A DNA stretch of 64,000 bases from Aedes albopictus (GCF_035046485.1 NC_085138.1:267821694-267885693); one strand, 5' to 3'. Positions 1 through 11,885 are shown, counted from the stretch's first letter. A program made the numbers and translations. Notes: generated by a model from the letters alone, not told the origin.

Positions 1-1365
1 GGAACTGCCGATCTCTCAACTTCATTGAGAGCAACCGCATACTCGCCGATCTACTTAAGGACCGCGGGTTCGGCATCGTAGTGCTGCAGGAGGTGGGTTC
101 GATAGGATCCATGATGCAAACATTTAGGATTACCATCTACCAGAGTTACAGCAACACACGCAACAGCTTTTATCGCGATGGGCGACATACAGAGACGCGT
201 GATCGGATGTTGGCCGATCGACGAAAGAATGTGCAGGATGAGGATCAAGGGTCGATACTTCAACTTCAGCATAATGAACGCGCACAGCCGACACTCCGGA
301 AGCACTGATGATGACAAGGAAACATTTTACGCGCAAATCGAACGCGAGTCACGACATCAAGATCATCATAGGAGACCTGAGTGCTCAGTTAGGCCAGGAA
401 GAGGAATTCAGACCCGACAATCGTAAAGTTTGATGCTATCCATCATCAGCAATGTACGGTACTGAAGACCGTTACGGTGCAACCTAGAGTGACTGCAGCA
501 ACCGGATGTCGCCTCAGCATACGTGCAGAATCTCGAGGAGAGGGGCAGCATACCAACCGAGGCCCCTCTAGAGTGCTGCTGGAAAACAACTAAAGCAGCC
601 ATCAACCACGCAGCCGAGAACACGTAGAGGTACGAGGAAAGGAGTCGACGAAACGAGTGGTTCGACGAAGAATGCTGACTGATTTTGGAGAAGCACAAGT
701 TGTGCTGCACAACACAGCACGGGCGCTAATGCTGCAGCAAGGAACCCGGCAGAACGTGGAACTTTATAAACAGAAGCCGAAATAAAAGCGAAAAAAGCGC
801 CGCCTGGATGACTCTGAGTGCGAAGAAATGAAACTGCTGTTCCGTTTCCATGGAACATAGAAGTTCCACCAGAAGCTCAACGCATCTCGCAACGGCTTCG
901 TGCAACAGACGAAACATTCAGGGATAAGGACGGGGGCCTCGCCATGGACAGACGTAAGCTGATTAAAAAGTGGAATTAGTACTTCAATAAGCACCTAATG
1001 GCGTGTAGAACGTTGGAAAGAGAGACCAAGGCAACGGTGGAAACGACTATGTGAGTGAAGTAGAAGACGGAAATGATCCAACACCCACGCTGAGGGAAGT
1101 TAGGGATGCCATTCCCCAGCTCAAATCCCACAAAGCATCTGGTAAGGATGGATTCGCAGCTGAACTCATTAGGATGGTCTCAGAAAAGTTAGACGATGTG
1201 CAAAACTGCGTAATGGGTTGCGGATAAACTAACCAATTCATTCGGGTTTCGACGGGGACTGCGACAAAGGGGCGGATTCTCATGCCAACTCTGTAACATC
1301 ATTTTAGTAGGTGTAGTACGAAGGGCGGTGCTTAAAAGTTGAGGTGCGATTTTGACTACATCCGG
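1..1365 (+). pseudogene. Decayed RTE-type non-LTR retrotransposon (endonuclease to reverse transcriptase)
   Basis: The + strand reads, with many frame breaks and stops, as the pol of an RTE-type LINE. Endonuclease pieces lie in the first 430 bases (IVVLQEVGS; FNFSIMNAHS; a degenerate IIIGDLSAQLGQEEEF). A linker follows at about 480-1130 (NEWFDEEC; QKLNASRNGFV). RT entry comes at about 1090-1220 (TLREVRDAI, KASGKDGFAAELIRM). After a deletion near 1226 the RT resumes at about 1232 with FRRGLRQ and NIILVGVVRRAV. The catalytic FADD region and everything downstream are missing. The same architecture occurs in the better copy at 35.7-40.4 kb, which supports the assignment. The window cuts the 5' end. 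The product would be nonfunctional. Confidence 0.8.
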
Positions 1366-1389
1366 TTAATTCTTGTGCTATCGCCTTTC

Positions 1390-3457
1390 TTTTTTCTTCT
1401 AAACCATAGGGGGATAATCTGCTCATCAGACACCCTAACAGGAAGGTTAGGGTAGTGTGCGGCTGAGGCCGTCTTCTACAACAAAATTAAAAGCCAGGAC
1501 TACTCTCTCCTCGTACCTACTAAACCATTCCTATGGTCGCCAAACCCTACGTCTCTCCGGAACCACCAAGAAGGTATTGCTTCAGAGATGGGCTAGTGCA
1601 CATCGCACCCTCAAGGTTAGCTGCGTAGCCTAGCAGCAACGAACATCGATGACTCGCTCTGGAGAGTCCATCACGGTAACATGTTGGCGCTTAGCCAGTT
1701 TCCCGAGTGGTCCTCGCCACTCCCTTTGTCCTCGGAAGGCGGGCAGGGTCAACCCCGCCCGCGCCCAATCACTTTGCAGACATCAAGAACTGATGCCCAC
1801 GTGCAACCCGATTTGACCTGCTGAAGGCAAGGGTATCACTACCCTTCAGGCCCTATCAGCTGCACCAGAAGGTTGCTGACAGCAGGGTCTCCACCTACCC
1901 CGACCCTTGCCGGGGACCCCTTTCCAACCGTGGGCTCGGATCCAACCCAGTAGACCGACGCCACGACAGCACCGCTACCGGGACTTCCTCTCCGCGGCCA
2001 CCTTATCGCTGTAAGGGTCGATCTCGACCGTAGGGCACCGGTATGACCTATGAAGCCGACTCCGAACCCCTGGACCACCTCTTGTACTGCATCTGGACTA
2101 GCCATTCTCCGAGTCCACGCGCCACCTCCTCTGTAGCTCCCAGACGATATGGGTGATAGCCGTTGAAACGGCGTTCCAGCCAAACTCATCCCTACACATC
2201 CTCTGGACCAAGTTGTCCGGAGTTGTGCCCTCCCCGCATGTGGCAAGCATGCGGTCACGCATTGTGTGAAAACGCGGGCACACGAACAAACCGTGTTCCG
2301 CCGTTTCCTCTAAACCATTGCACACTGGGCATTCGGGAGAATCCGCATGCCCGAAACGGTGTAGATACTGCCGGAAGCAACCATGACCTGTAAGGACCTG
2401 TGTCAGGTGGAATGTAACTTCCCCATGGCGCCTATTAATCCAACTATCTACCCTCGGTATCAACCTATGGGTCCACCTTCCTTTGGTGGAACTGTCCCAC
2501 GCGCGCTGCCATTTGACCATAGAGGCCATCCTGGCAGTCCTGCATATGCCTCTTGTGCCGCGCATATCGAAGCACTCCATGTCCTCACTGATAAGAATGC
2601 TGATAGACACCATACCAGTAATGACGCAGAGAGCGTCGTGTGACTCGGTACGGTACGCGCTCGCAACCCTCATGCACATAGGCCTGTAAGTACTTTCCAG
2701 CTTCCGTCGGTAGCATTTAGTACTTAGTGCGGTGCCCCACGCCGGGCCGCCATACCTAAGTACACACCAAATTTTTTGAAACGCTTCCAGCACAAAAAAA
2801 ATCAGCAAAATAAATTGCTGAATTTCAGCAATTTTTTTGCTGAATTTCAGCACAACGTTGCTGATCAACTGTCAAAATTGATGGATGGTTCATCAAGTTG
2901 AAAAATAATTGCTGATATTCAGTAAATTCGCATTGCTGAATGAAATCAGCACACAAAAAATCAGCAAAGTTTGCTGAATACCAGTAAACAAAATTTGGTG
3001 TGTATGGACGTAGCAACACTGGCCAGAAGCTTGCGCTTACTGGCGTACACCGCAGAGCTATTGGACATCATCCGGGACAGTGCCGCAATAGCTGTGGAGG
3101 CTCTTTTACAGGCATAATCGTCGTGGTTACCGAAGGTAAGCTTATCGTCGATCATCACGCCCAAGTGTTTGACGGAGCGCTTTGACAGGATAGTGCACTC
3201 TCCTGCACTGATCTCCGTCTGCTGCTCCGACTTCCGGTTGTTAACAACCGTCACCTACCGACCACTCGATCAAGGTTGTGGAGGCGTGGGTGCGTTCCAG
3301 GAAAGTGGAGCTGGCTCCAGGACCCAGGATGGGACCTTGCGGGACTCCTGAGGTTATGTGAAAGCACTTCCGACCCACCTCCGTGTCGTAGACTAGTACA
3401 CGATTCTGAAAGTAACTTCCGAGAATCATATACAGGTACTCCGGTCCCAAGAAACAA
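1390..3457 (-). pseudogene. R1-clade non-LTR retrotransposon, 5'-truncated and internally deleted
   Basis: The minus strand from about 3450 reads RT palm sequence (YLYMILGSYFQNRVLVYDTE, then SGVPQGPILGP). It then jumps directly to post-catalytic sequence (VVNNRKSEQQTEISAGE, KHLGVMIDDKLTFGNH). The FADD catalytic segment is therefore deleted around 3300-3330. The frame continues to LLASVATSI at about 3005, is interrupted by a MITE, and resumes at LRYGGPAWGTALS. It ends at 2098 after an R1-type C-terminus with a Cys/His knuckle (CPVCNGLEETAEHGLFVCP). Bases 1390-2097 have no coding and fit an R1 3' UTR. Enzymatically dead. Confidence 0.8.
2763..3002. mobile_element. 240-bp MITE built from CAGCAA/TTGCTG repeats
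   Basis: Ends are inverted (CACACCAAATTTT / AAAATTTGGTGTG) and flanked by TA at 2761-2762 and 3003-3004. The body is almost entirely short inverted units of CAGCAA and TTGCTG, about ten copies. Removing the element and one TA rejoins the R1 frame as ATSI-LRYGG, so it inserted into the retrotransposon. A 241-bp relative lies at 39474-39714. The TA duplication suggests Tc1/mariner-type mobilisation. No coding capacity. Confidence 0.8.
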
Positions 3458-3459
3458 TT

Positions 3460-5240
3460 TTTGCTTTAAGAAATGTTTCTCAAAGCAACGTTATTAAACT
3501 GGAAGTCGTATTATATTTGAATAATTTTGAAATAAAACTGTTCTTCAACTCTTGTTCGCCCAAAAATGAGAATCTATTCAACGTCAACCGTTCTATAAGC
3601 ACGATGAAGTGAATGTTTATGCAATGATCGTACATCGGTTGTGAAACTCTTGTTCAACGTTAGAACCATCAGCAATTTACACAAACATCATAAACTTTTC
3701 TTCAACGTTTATTAAACAATGCTGTATGACGCTATTTGTTTAATCATTTAAGAATGGTTTTAGAAACCGTTATTGTGCACTAGCAGCATAGCGCATAATA
3801 ACAAGCTTTCTTCGATATTTATCCCACCATTATACAATCAAAACATGCTGGAGCCGTGATACAACTTACGAAATTTATTTCTATTTATAGATATGATTTT
3901 ATAATTGCTATAAAAACGATTCTTAAACGTTTCTTCAACATCATGTTGCATCATGTAACAATAAAATGAGAAAATGATTTAACTTTCAACATTTCTGCAT
4001 TTGTGTTTTGAATAGCTCTCTCTGATTATGTACCCCCAACATCTTTATTTTATTACACTTTATGGGACAAATCACATCAATGGAAAGACTCGAACTCTGG
4101 ATCTTTGGGTTCACACTCGTCTGCATCTGCTCTGCTTCAATCCGAATTACATGAATCGGCAGATTTAAAGCAGTATATAAATATTCAATTCCTGAGTCGA
4201 ATACATTACCGTACATATGCTGCTTAAACATTGCTTACATATTTTATTCAACTAATTGTCTTCATAAACAATGAAGTTGATCAATGTTTGAATAATTGTA
4301 ACCGCAACGTTTAATCATACTAATTATTTTGCTAGTCTGTCAGTAATTTACGGTGTTCGGTGTTGTGTTGTAAGATTGGTATCGCTTCGAACTTTTTTAT
4401 TATTTGAACGTCCAAATAAGTGAACTTTATTTATTTTCACTGCTCCTGTTTTGTGTCGGGAGGAGAATGTGTAAAACTTGTGTATCTCCAGGCAGCTATA
4501 AGATATGAACATAAGGAAGATAAGCCCGGTTTGACCGGCGGCAACAAAGTGGATAGAGTAGATTGTCAATACCAAACAGAGGAGCCGCCCAGGATCCACT
4601 TCAGCTGCTTTTTCTGGTGTTTTTGTTACCGATTTTGCTGCCGTTGGAGCGTGTAGTGTAAAAGGTAAGTCAAAATGTTTTTAAAAGTGTGAAGAGTGCG
4701 ATATTTAGAGCTGCTGCAAGAAGTTTGTTTGGTCTTCAAGCATGTAGCCGCGGTTGCTCTTTTTAGGCTCCTAATCAACAATCGTGTTTACAAAAAGGGG
4801 CAGGGCGAACAACGATAATTAAGTGACACAGTGCCACTGCTAATCAACATTGCTTGAATAAAAGTGTAACATTTGTATTAAAGAAACATGGTAATATCTT
4901 GTTGTTAAGCTATATCAGTGAAGTTGAATAAAATGATCAAGCAAAAGTTGTTAAACTTTAAATAGGCTACTTGTTCCATTGAAGATCTTATGTGGAATAA
5001 CGGCATCTAATACGTTGGAAGCAGCTTGTATTCTATCATTATTAGAACACTATTGGACAGATGATGTGAATATTTAAGCAACTGTTTTTAAACTTTTATA
5101 CCATTGGTTATTCAATGAGCAGAAATATGTTTAACTAACGTGCAGTTTCCACTGCATGAAACATTTATACGCCATTTTGTTCAACATAAACTCTTGTACA
5201 ACTGTCGGCGCCTTTGTAGCACATTTAATCAACTGACATG
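3460..5240. other. AT-rich stretch without recognised genes
   Basis: I recognise no coding region. The stretch contains repeated short motifs (for example variants of AACGTTTATTAAAC and AACTCTTGTTC) that suggest old repeats. A longer open frame at 4420-4656 (+) is Cys-rich but resembles no family I know. Confidence 0.5.
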
Positions 5241-5244
5241 CTTA

Positions 5245-6567
5245 TTAATGATTTTGAATTGTTACTTGGGGTATCCCCAGACGCATGAGCACATCGGCAA
5301 TAGCAGACCAGCTGGCGCTATTAAACGCATTTCTTACATCCAGAGTCACTACCGCGCAAAAGCGTATTCCCCTCCTCTTAGGCTCGAGTGCTTTCTCGGC
5401 GGTTTTTGTAACCGACAAGATAGCGTCTACGGTAGACCTCCCCTTCCGGAAGCCGTACTGGTTGCTCGAAAGACCATTTTCGCCCTCGGTGAACCTCAAC
5501 ATTCTATTGAGGATGATCTTTACGAGCACCTTCCCCGCCGTGTCAATCAAGCATATTGGTGTATATGCTGACGGGTCTCCGGGTGGTTTCCCCGCCTTTG
5601 GCAAAAGTACCAGGCTCTGCCTCTGCCTCTTCCAAGCTTCTGGGAAAACTCCCTCGTCCAGGCATTTCTGCATAGCAGACCTGAATATCTCGGGAGCCTC
5701 TGCAATAGCTACTTTTAAGGCCAGGTTCAGAACTCCGTCCGGATCTGGGGCCTTACCTACGCTAAGGGACTTAGCTATCCCCGCAAGTTCCATATCGGTG
5801 ACCCTCTCCTCATCGCCAGCCCCAGTCCCCGGCTGTCCTACGACAGGAGACCAAGGACTAGGATCATGACGCGGAAAAAGTCCTCCAATGATCCCCTCCA
5901 ACATCTCTGGAGATTGCTCTGTAGGAGCCATTACACCTCTCGTCTTGGCCATAACGATCCTGTAGGCGTCACCCCACGGGTTCGTATTGGCACTCTGACA
6001 GAGACCCCCAAAGCAGGCCTTTTTGCTTGTTCTTATCTCGGTCTTAAGCGCGGCTTTTGCCGCGGCGAACACCACCTGCCGTTCGTTTCGCTCTTCCTCT
6101 GATCGTGTTCGCTGCATCTGCCGCCTAGCCCGTAGGCAGGCGCGGCGCAGGTACGCAATCGCGTCGGTCCACCAGTAAGCCGGTGGCCTTCCATTTCTAG
6201 GGTGGACTCGCCTAGGCATGGTCGCATCACACGCACGTGAGAGCACCGCTACCAGCTCGTCGCTGTCTAAACCGATTAAGTTTCGCTCACGGCGGAGCGC
6301 CTCCCTAAATACCCCTTCGTCGAAGTATGATGTCTTACACCTGCGAGGGCTTGGCCTTGGCCTAGATGCCTCTTCTTCTATCCGCTGTCTGCTGTTGTTG
6401 TAGTCGATACTGTAGCGAACCGCCAGGTGGTCGCTGTGAGTGTAGCCATTATCTACTCTCCAGTTCGAACTACTTGTTAGGCCAGGACTACAAAGGGTCA
6501 CGTCAATAATTGACTCCGCTCCGTTTCGACTAAAGGTTGATTTTGTGCAGATAAACGTATGTAACAT
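5245..6567 (-). pseudogene. R1-clade non-LTR retrotransposon fragment, endonuclease C-terminus to RT
   Basis: One open minus-strand frame of about 440 codons. It begins inside the apurinic-type endonuclease (FSRNGAESIIDVTLCSPGL; YTHSDHLAVRYSID, which carries the SDH catalytic motif). A basic Arg-rich linker follows, then the RT fingers and palm (SVGKAPDPDGVLNLALKVAI; VLLPKAGKPPGDPSAYTPIC; NQYGFRKGRSTVDAI; VVTLDVRNAFNSASW, the first catalytic Asp region). It stops abruptly after LMRLGIPQ, before the FADD box. Both 5' and 3' parts of the element are absent. This is unusual, because target-primed copies normally keep the 3' end, so a later deletion or rearrangement is likely. Confidence 0.85.
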
Positions 6568-6569
6568 TT

Positions 6570-7015
6570 AGTTTTTGAACCAATTGGGTAAATGCCAAAT
6601 TTTCAATATGTATTCAAATACTTTTCAAAGCTTTGCATTTCAACTTACCCTATCTGTTTCAATTTACCCCGGTGTACCTTATCCTGGAAACTGTTTCACA
6701 ATGGTAAACAGTGTAATTGGCAAAACCTAGTTTCGAGCGGAGGTGGCGCAGAGAGCATCAATTGGAATTGGTCCAAGGCTTCACGCAACTCCATCATTGA
6801 ACTATTATCATTTCCCGGTTTCAGAAATGAAAAACTACAAGGGTATAACCCTAGGAGTTGTACGAAAGGGTGACGTAGGACCACGATGATTTGGATTCAA
6901 TAGTGTGATGATTCTTGTAGAAGGGATATTATATCCTAGAACTGTATAAGTTCCTTACGACGGAGGTTTGTTGCTGCAAATTACTCTTTCATGTTCCTTA
7001 CTCCTTCCATAAGCA
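6570..7015. other. No recognised feature
   Basis: No gene or clear repeat seen. A short GTGACGTAGGACCACG stretch near 6870 resembles the GACGTAGTCCTACGTC palindrome near 8810, possibly a shared repeat. Confidence 0.4.
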
Positions 7016-7019
7016 TTTC

Positions 7020-8270
7020 AAACAATTTTGCCATGGCTGTAAATTTCACAAGACTGCTGCCAAGCCCTCTAGCAATTTACCATTCAATCCTTTTCAGCAC
7101 TACCGATAGAAATTTCTCTCAAGAGTTAATCATTAATTTCTGCACGGCGCCTTCGTACTAGTAGGTGTTTAAATGTTGGAATTTTCTAGGAGGATTCGGT
7201 AACTATTTAAATTGGATTTCACGAAACCGAAATCTGGTAAAATTTCAGAAGGAATTTGTTCGACAATGGTGCTATCTCCGATGTCAAAATTTAAATTCAC
7301 GCCGGACCGGGTTAGCTCTGATGAAGTAAATAATTATTCCCAGTTGATGTCCATGATAAGTCCAAGAGACCGTGGGCCTCCTATGACTGGGGCAACCGGA
7401 AGCCATTCCCCGGTAAACGATATTGTTGTTGCTGCAATTGAGATCCTGAATGAGCGCAACGAGGCGTCCCTACAGGGCATCAAGAAGTACACCGCACATA
7501 ACTATAAACGCGATACTAGCACGGTTCTTCAAGAAGGGCCTGAAGAACCGCGTTCGGCGAGAAGGGCACATTGGTTGGTGAAAAGGCAGAAGAATAAGAA
7601 GAAGAAGTTAGAAACCGCAGGAAAGCCATGGTCATCAATTTTCCAAGACTGATGCCAAGTTCCCTACCAATTAAACATTCAGTCCTTTTCAGAGCTACCG
7701 ATAGAGAATTCACTCAAGAGTTAATCATTAATTTCCGCACGGCTACATCGTAGTAGTTGGTTTCGAAATGTCGACACTTACTTTCTAGGAGAATTCGGTA
7801 ACAACTCTTGCAGAAAATTCAGAATTTCAGCCCTTACAAGGACTGTTTAAATTGGATTTCGCGACACCCAAATGTGGTCTACTTCCAGAAGGAATTTGTT
7901 CATCGACGATGCTGGGTCCGATGTCGAAATTACAACTCACGCAGGGCCGGGTTAGTTCCGATGAAGTAAATAATTATTCCCAGTTGCTGTCTTACCCATC
8001 CGCTACCGCACTGAGAAAATGCGAATGAACCACCGCTATCTGTTCGGTTGCCGGCGGCGAGTCTACCGCGCCCAGCGGCGCTTTTGCAGTAGTTTGTTTC
8101 AAAATATCGGCACTTGCTAGGAAAATTCGGTATTAACTCCTGTGGAAAATTCGATTTCTAGCCCTTAGAAGGACTGTTTAAATTTGATTTCGCAAAATCA
8201 AATCTGCTTGATCACTTTCTTCGACGATGGTGCTGGCTCCGTTGTTGCAAGTGCAAATGACGCGCACTTC
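7020..8270 (+). repeat. Tandem relics of histone H1-type gene units (about 590-bp unit)
   Basis: Two long similar stretches (about 7020-7350 and 7612-7992) and a third partial one (about 8070-8270) repeat in the same order. Shared landmarks are CTCAAGAGTTAATCATTAAT, a run ending GGAATTTGTTC, and AAATAATTATTCCCAGTTG. Just before the first landmark each of the two long units has a sequence like the metazoan histone mRNA 3' stem-loop (TCCTTTTCAG with flanking partial complementarity, near 7090 and 7680). A histone H1 globular domain lies between units one and two. Inference: a decayed tandem H1 cluster. Confidence 0.6.
7380..7655 (+). pseudogene. Histone H1 pseudogene (linker histone globular domain)
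   Basis: HSPVNDIVVAAIEILNERNE followed by ASLQGIKKYTAHNYKRD (about 7400-7515) is the winged-helix globular domain of a linker histone, whose usual role is nucleosome linker binding. The frame then shifts near 7520, and another frame continues with RFFKKGLKNRVRREG, the expected next helix. A Lys-rich remnant (KRQKNKKKKLE) follows near 7600. The N-terminal tail is not recognisable and the C-terminal tail is very short. A degenerate histone 3' stem-loop follows at about 7680. The gene is broken, so I call it a pseudogene. Confidence 0.75.
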
Positions 8271-8439
8271 GATGATGAAAATTTGATTTCACCGCCGCCG
8301 CTACTGCTCGGTTGGCAGCGTCCGTCCGTCTGCCACGCTCGACAGTCTGGTGAAGAATGGGCAAGCGAAACGCAAAAGCGCTCTCGCCGACCCTCCGCAC
8401 TCGACGACGCACGGAAGAACACTGAGCGAAAAGGAGAAG

Positions 8440-8600
8440 AAGATTTTAATTTATACTCCACGGGCGCTCCGCTGATGCGCTCTCGTCGAGGCATCGAAGA
8501 AGACTGATGGAAGATGAGAAGAAGCAGAATGCTTTTATACCGCAAGGAAAAATCCAAAATTCTGCTTGCACGTGATTGGTCAGTGAAAAGATGGGCCAAC
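8440..8600 (-). promoter_or_regulatory. Possible relic histone-type promoter
   Basis: Read on the minus strand, GACCAATCACG (CCAAT-type) near 8590 is followed by GGTATAAAAGC near 8540 and a second TATAAATTA near 8450, next to the decayed H1 units. CCAAT plus TATA boxes are common in insect histone promoters. No intact downstream histone frame is visible, so the function is inferred and weak. Confidence 0.3.
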
Positions 8601-8604
8601 AATT

Positions 8605-9980
8605 TTCAAATTTTCAATAGTTTATGATTGAAAATAGTAACTTTCAAGTATTGTAGAAAATTGTTGTGCAGTTTTCCCATCGATTCGAGCTATAATCCGA
8701 AAAATCCATCGTTTACTTTTTGAGTTATTAACGTTTGAAATCTTTCATAATTTCGTGACGCGGTCGATTTTTGGTTTTTGCAAAGTGTACCCCGGTATAG
8801 AAAATAAAGACGTAGTCCTACGTCAAAAATAAATAATCGAACCTGATGCATAGTTTTACCAAAAACCGCTCGGCGATAGTGTTTGCGGCTGAAATTTATC
8901 GCAATGTCCATAAAAGTACATCGGCCGATATAATTAAGCTGAGTGCACACCGCCAACCATCCGCAGAGCGGTCAGATACATTATCAATTAGGTCCTATAT
9001 TAGATGAAAATATGAATTATACAACACCAGGTTTATGCACGAGTGGTTTCGAATATGAAGTGAGAATGGCACGTTCGTAGCGCTAGCGCAGAGGTGTGCT
9101 GTGTGTAATTATGGCTAAGCTTGATCTGTTTTTATTTTGTTGGGATAAATTTTACAGCAGTTAATTTAGTGCTCACTAGACCACACCCGAATGAATCACT
9201 GCAATGCCATCATATGGGGTTTGGAAGGAAATAAACGAAAGGTGAGGAGAGTATGGGTTTTGAGCAGCAAATAGTAGGATAAATATTTTGGTTTGTCTGT
9301 ACATGAATAGACCCGATCCGCGCGGAATTTGCGCTGCAATTATGTGTAAATATTCCGATGCGGATTTTTCCGATTCGGTTATGTTTTGTGGTCTGTTGGA
9401 TATTGGTTGGTAAGGGGTTGAAGTACGCTGTGGGATACTGTGCCCGAGAATGCTTTCGAAAATACTCAGCCGATTTCATTTCGATAATTAAACGCATTTA
9501 TTAATTGATGAATTGGTGAACAGCGGGGGCTGTAACCCGATTAATGTGCATATAAAACAATGGAAAAGTATATGTTTATTATTCGGAGAGATGAAAAAAA
9601 ATAAATAAATTTTATATGCTATTTCTTCCAGGCACTGCATCTCAACAGAGTGATCAAGTAACATTTTTAAATCAAATAGATTCAAGAAGGCTAAAATGGT
9701 TCTCAGAAGCTTTGGAACATAAATATGTCGTCAAATTGCTTCTTGGGTGTTTTCTTTAAAATATATACTTCTAAAACTACAACCTGAAAGCATTATTCGT
9801 CCATTAACCTTTTTTTTTGGTTTTATCTGGCGCATAACTAAGGCGTGTTTCGGAAAGTAGCTGGAAATGTTTAAAACAATATTCCGGAGAATCGGGACAG
9901 TTTCTTTCAGTGTTTTTTCATAGATGGTTTTGGATGATGGATAATTCCCTTAAGAGTGTTGCATAACAAAATTGTATCCT
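8605..9980. other. Intergenic, no recognised gene
   Basis: No coding similarity seen. At 9652-9710 there is a stretch (AAGTAACATTTTTAAATCAA...) that matches one at 14697-14760. A short palindrome GACGTAGTCCTACGTC occurs near 8810. Confidence 0.4.
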
Positions 9981-9983
9981 AAA

Positions 9984-10918
9984 ATGTCGCGAATAGAAAG
10001 TGAGATTAAAACAAAAATTGCACATATGGCGAGAAGGGTGTGAACTATTATCAGATTTCATAGCGAATAAATGTTCACCCGGCGAGTGAAGTGTGAAACG
10101 AGTATTTGGTACGGAGTTACACTTTGAGGATCTGCCAAGAAGCGGCCGGAAACCAGGCTCCAGTAACCTGAAATTAGTTCGCAAAGCGATGGATTACAAT
10201 CAACATGATAGATCAGCTTCCATTCGGGATTTGGCCAAGAAATTCAGGATCAGCGTCGGGATGATCCAGCGGATCAAGAAAAAGAACGATTTACGGACCT
10301 TCAAAGAGCGCCGTAGGGCCCGTAAGTTATATGATCGTCTTTTGGATAATCCCTACCAGTGTGTATATAATGGAGGATTCAAGAATTCTGCCGGGGCTAC
10401 AGTTCTATACTAAATCGTCTGGGGAGAGTGTATCAGTTGCGGATACGACGGTTGCGATTGAACAATTCGGCTAGAAGGTACTTGTTTGGCAAGCCATTTG
10501 CACATGTGGCTTGCGGTCTGCCTTTTTTCACAAAAGGGATAATAAGTGCAAAAGTGTACAAAGAGGAATGCTTGCAGAAGAGATTGCCTCCGTTGTATAC
10601 GAAGCACGAACTCCCTCCTATATTCTGGCAGGATTTGGCATCTGCACATTACGCGAAAATGACGCTACAGTGGTATTCTGAGAACTGAATCAAGTTCAAG
10701 TATGATAAAAAAACATCAACCCACAGTTGCAGCCCATCGAACGCTACTGGACAAGTGTCAAGCGGGCATTCAAGCAGGAAGGTACAGTGTCTGACGACAT
10801 GAATCAGTTCAAGAAAAACTGGTCCGCAGCAGCCAGGAAATGCACAAAAGCCACTACTGTGCAGAAGTTGATGGCATGTGTAAAATCCAAAGTTCGGGCA
10901 TCTTACCGAAATCAATAA
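9984..10918 (+). pseudogene. Tc1/mariner (IS630)-type transposase, decayed
   Basis: The relic starts at ATG 9984 (MSRIESEIKTKIAHMARR). After a frame break it continues with paired helix-turn-helix DNA-binding sequence (PRSGRKPGSSNLKLVRKAM; SIRDLAKKFRISVGMIQRIK) at about 10130-10285. DDE-domain pieces follow in shifted frames: YKEECLQKRLPPLYTKHE and FWQDLASAHYAKMTLQWY (second catalytic Asp region) at about 10557-10680. The C-terminus is PIERYWTSVKRAFKQEG ... VQKLMACVKSKVRAS at about 10733-10905. The middle, containing the first Asp, is unreadable. Terminal inverted repeats were not located. Its family cuts and pastes DNA at TA sites; this copy cannot. Confidence 0.8.
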
Positions 10919-10919
10919 T

Positions 10920-11455
10920 TTGATTAGGTATTGATTATCATTTTGTTCCTTTGTAAACATGGTGAATTGTAATAAAATACTTTGTTTTCAAAATTTGTTT
11001 TTTAATCGAGTTTTATTTTGCTTTGTGAACATTTTCTACTACTTTTCGATACACTCCTTAATGCTCTAGAGAAAACAAATTGCTCTCAAAATGTTATGCT
11101 TAACGTTTGTGGAACTGATTTCTTGTCAGTGAGATTGAACTTTCCGGTCATCTGTATCTTGTCTGTATATATGGTCAAAAATCTGTATAATACAGAAAAA
11201 TCTGTATATCTGGCATGTCTGGGCATGCTCCTCAGTGTGTTTGCCAGTGTGCGTAGTTTTCATATGAAAATGAGCTGCACTACGCACATTTTCAGTGCGG
11301 AATGCCATCTCTGAGAAAAAGTAAACATCGTTGAGCGGTCGTCACATCTCACATCACTTCGGAGCAGCAGGGGCTTAACGAACCCCCTCCCCCCACTTAT
11401 GCGAGTCAGGAGGTAGCCTATGATTATTTTTTAAGCGAACCATACACGGTTACAG
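10920..11455. other. No recognised feature
   Basis: AT-rich tail after the mariner relic, then unassigned sequence. Nothing coding is recognised. Confidence 0.4.
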
Positions 11456-11469
11456 ATGTTACACATTTT

Positions 11470-11649
11470 TGTGTCAAATGTACACAGTTACTATTCTGGC
11501 CCTTGCGTTGGCATGAGAACTAAATTAACAATTATTTTTGCACTGATCGCTTCCTGATAATGGATGTCATCGTTCAGAGAAAAATAGTTATGAACTTTTC
11601 TCCCAAACTAGCGCTAGAACCAGAAAAGCAATTGTGTACATTTGACACA
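11470..11649. repeat. Inverted repeat with 17-bp perfect arms
   Basis: TGTGTCAAATGTACACA at 11470-11486 is the exact reverse complement of 11633-11649. More TGTACACA/TGTGTAA motifs continue to about 11710. It resembles a small MITE, but ends and target duplication are not clear. Confidence 0.5.
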
Positions 11650-11737
11650 GGCGTGGAGACTGATCCAGTAGTACACAAATTTGTGTAAATTGTACACAAG
11701 CCTGTGTTGTTTCGTATTAGGTTGTATCCACACACCA

Positions 11738-11884
11738 CCCATGTAACCATTAGCACTATATTTCACCTTTTTAGCCATAAATAGCTATTATACTGCCAAG
11801 TGCTGCCAATATAGAGCAGGTCAGTTCAACACTAGCACTATATTGGCACGCAAGGTGAATAATAGTGCCATATGGTTACTTGGG
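11738..11884. mobile_element. 147-bp MITE with CCCATGTAACC / GGTTACTTGGG ends
   Basis: Imperfect terminal inverted repeats extend about 30 bp (CCCATGTAACCATTAGCACT against the complement of the right end). Both sides carry CA, consistent with a 2-bp target duplication. The ends match those of the 1,755-bp element at 33107-34861 (CCCAAGTAAC). Confidence 0.65.
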
Positions 11885-11885
11885 C

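Noticed and set aside
1839..2258. 139-codon minus-strand frame overlapping the R1 C-terminus
   Set aside because: Different frame from the recognised R1 protein, running into its 3' UTR; no familiar motif.
4070..4150. tRNA-like B box (AGTTCGAGTCT) on the minus strand
   Set aside because: No A box at proper spacing and no acceptor or anticodon stems.
8198..8602. 134-codon minus-strand frame
   Set aside because: No recognisable domain; overlaps histone-unit relics and TATA/CCAAT-like motifs.
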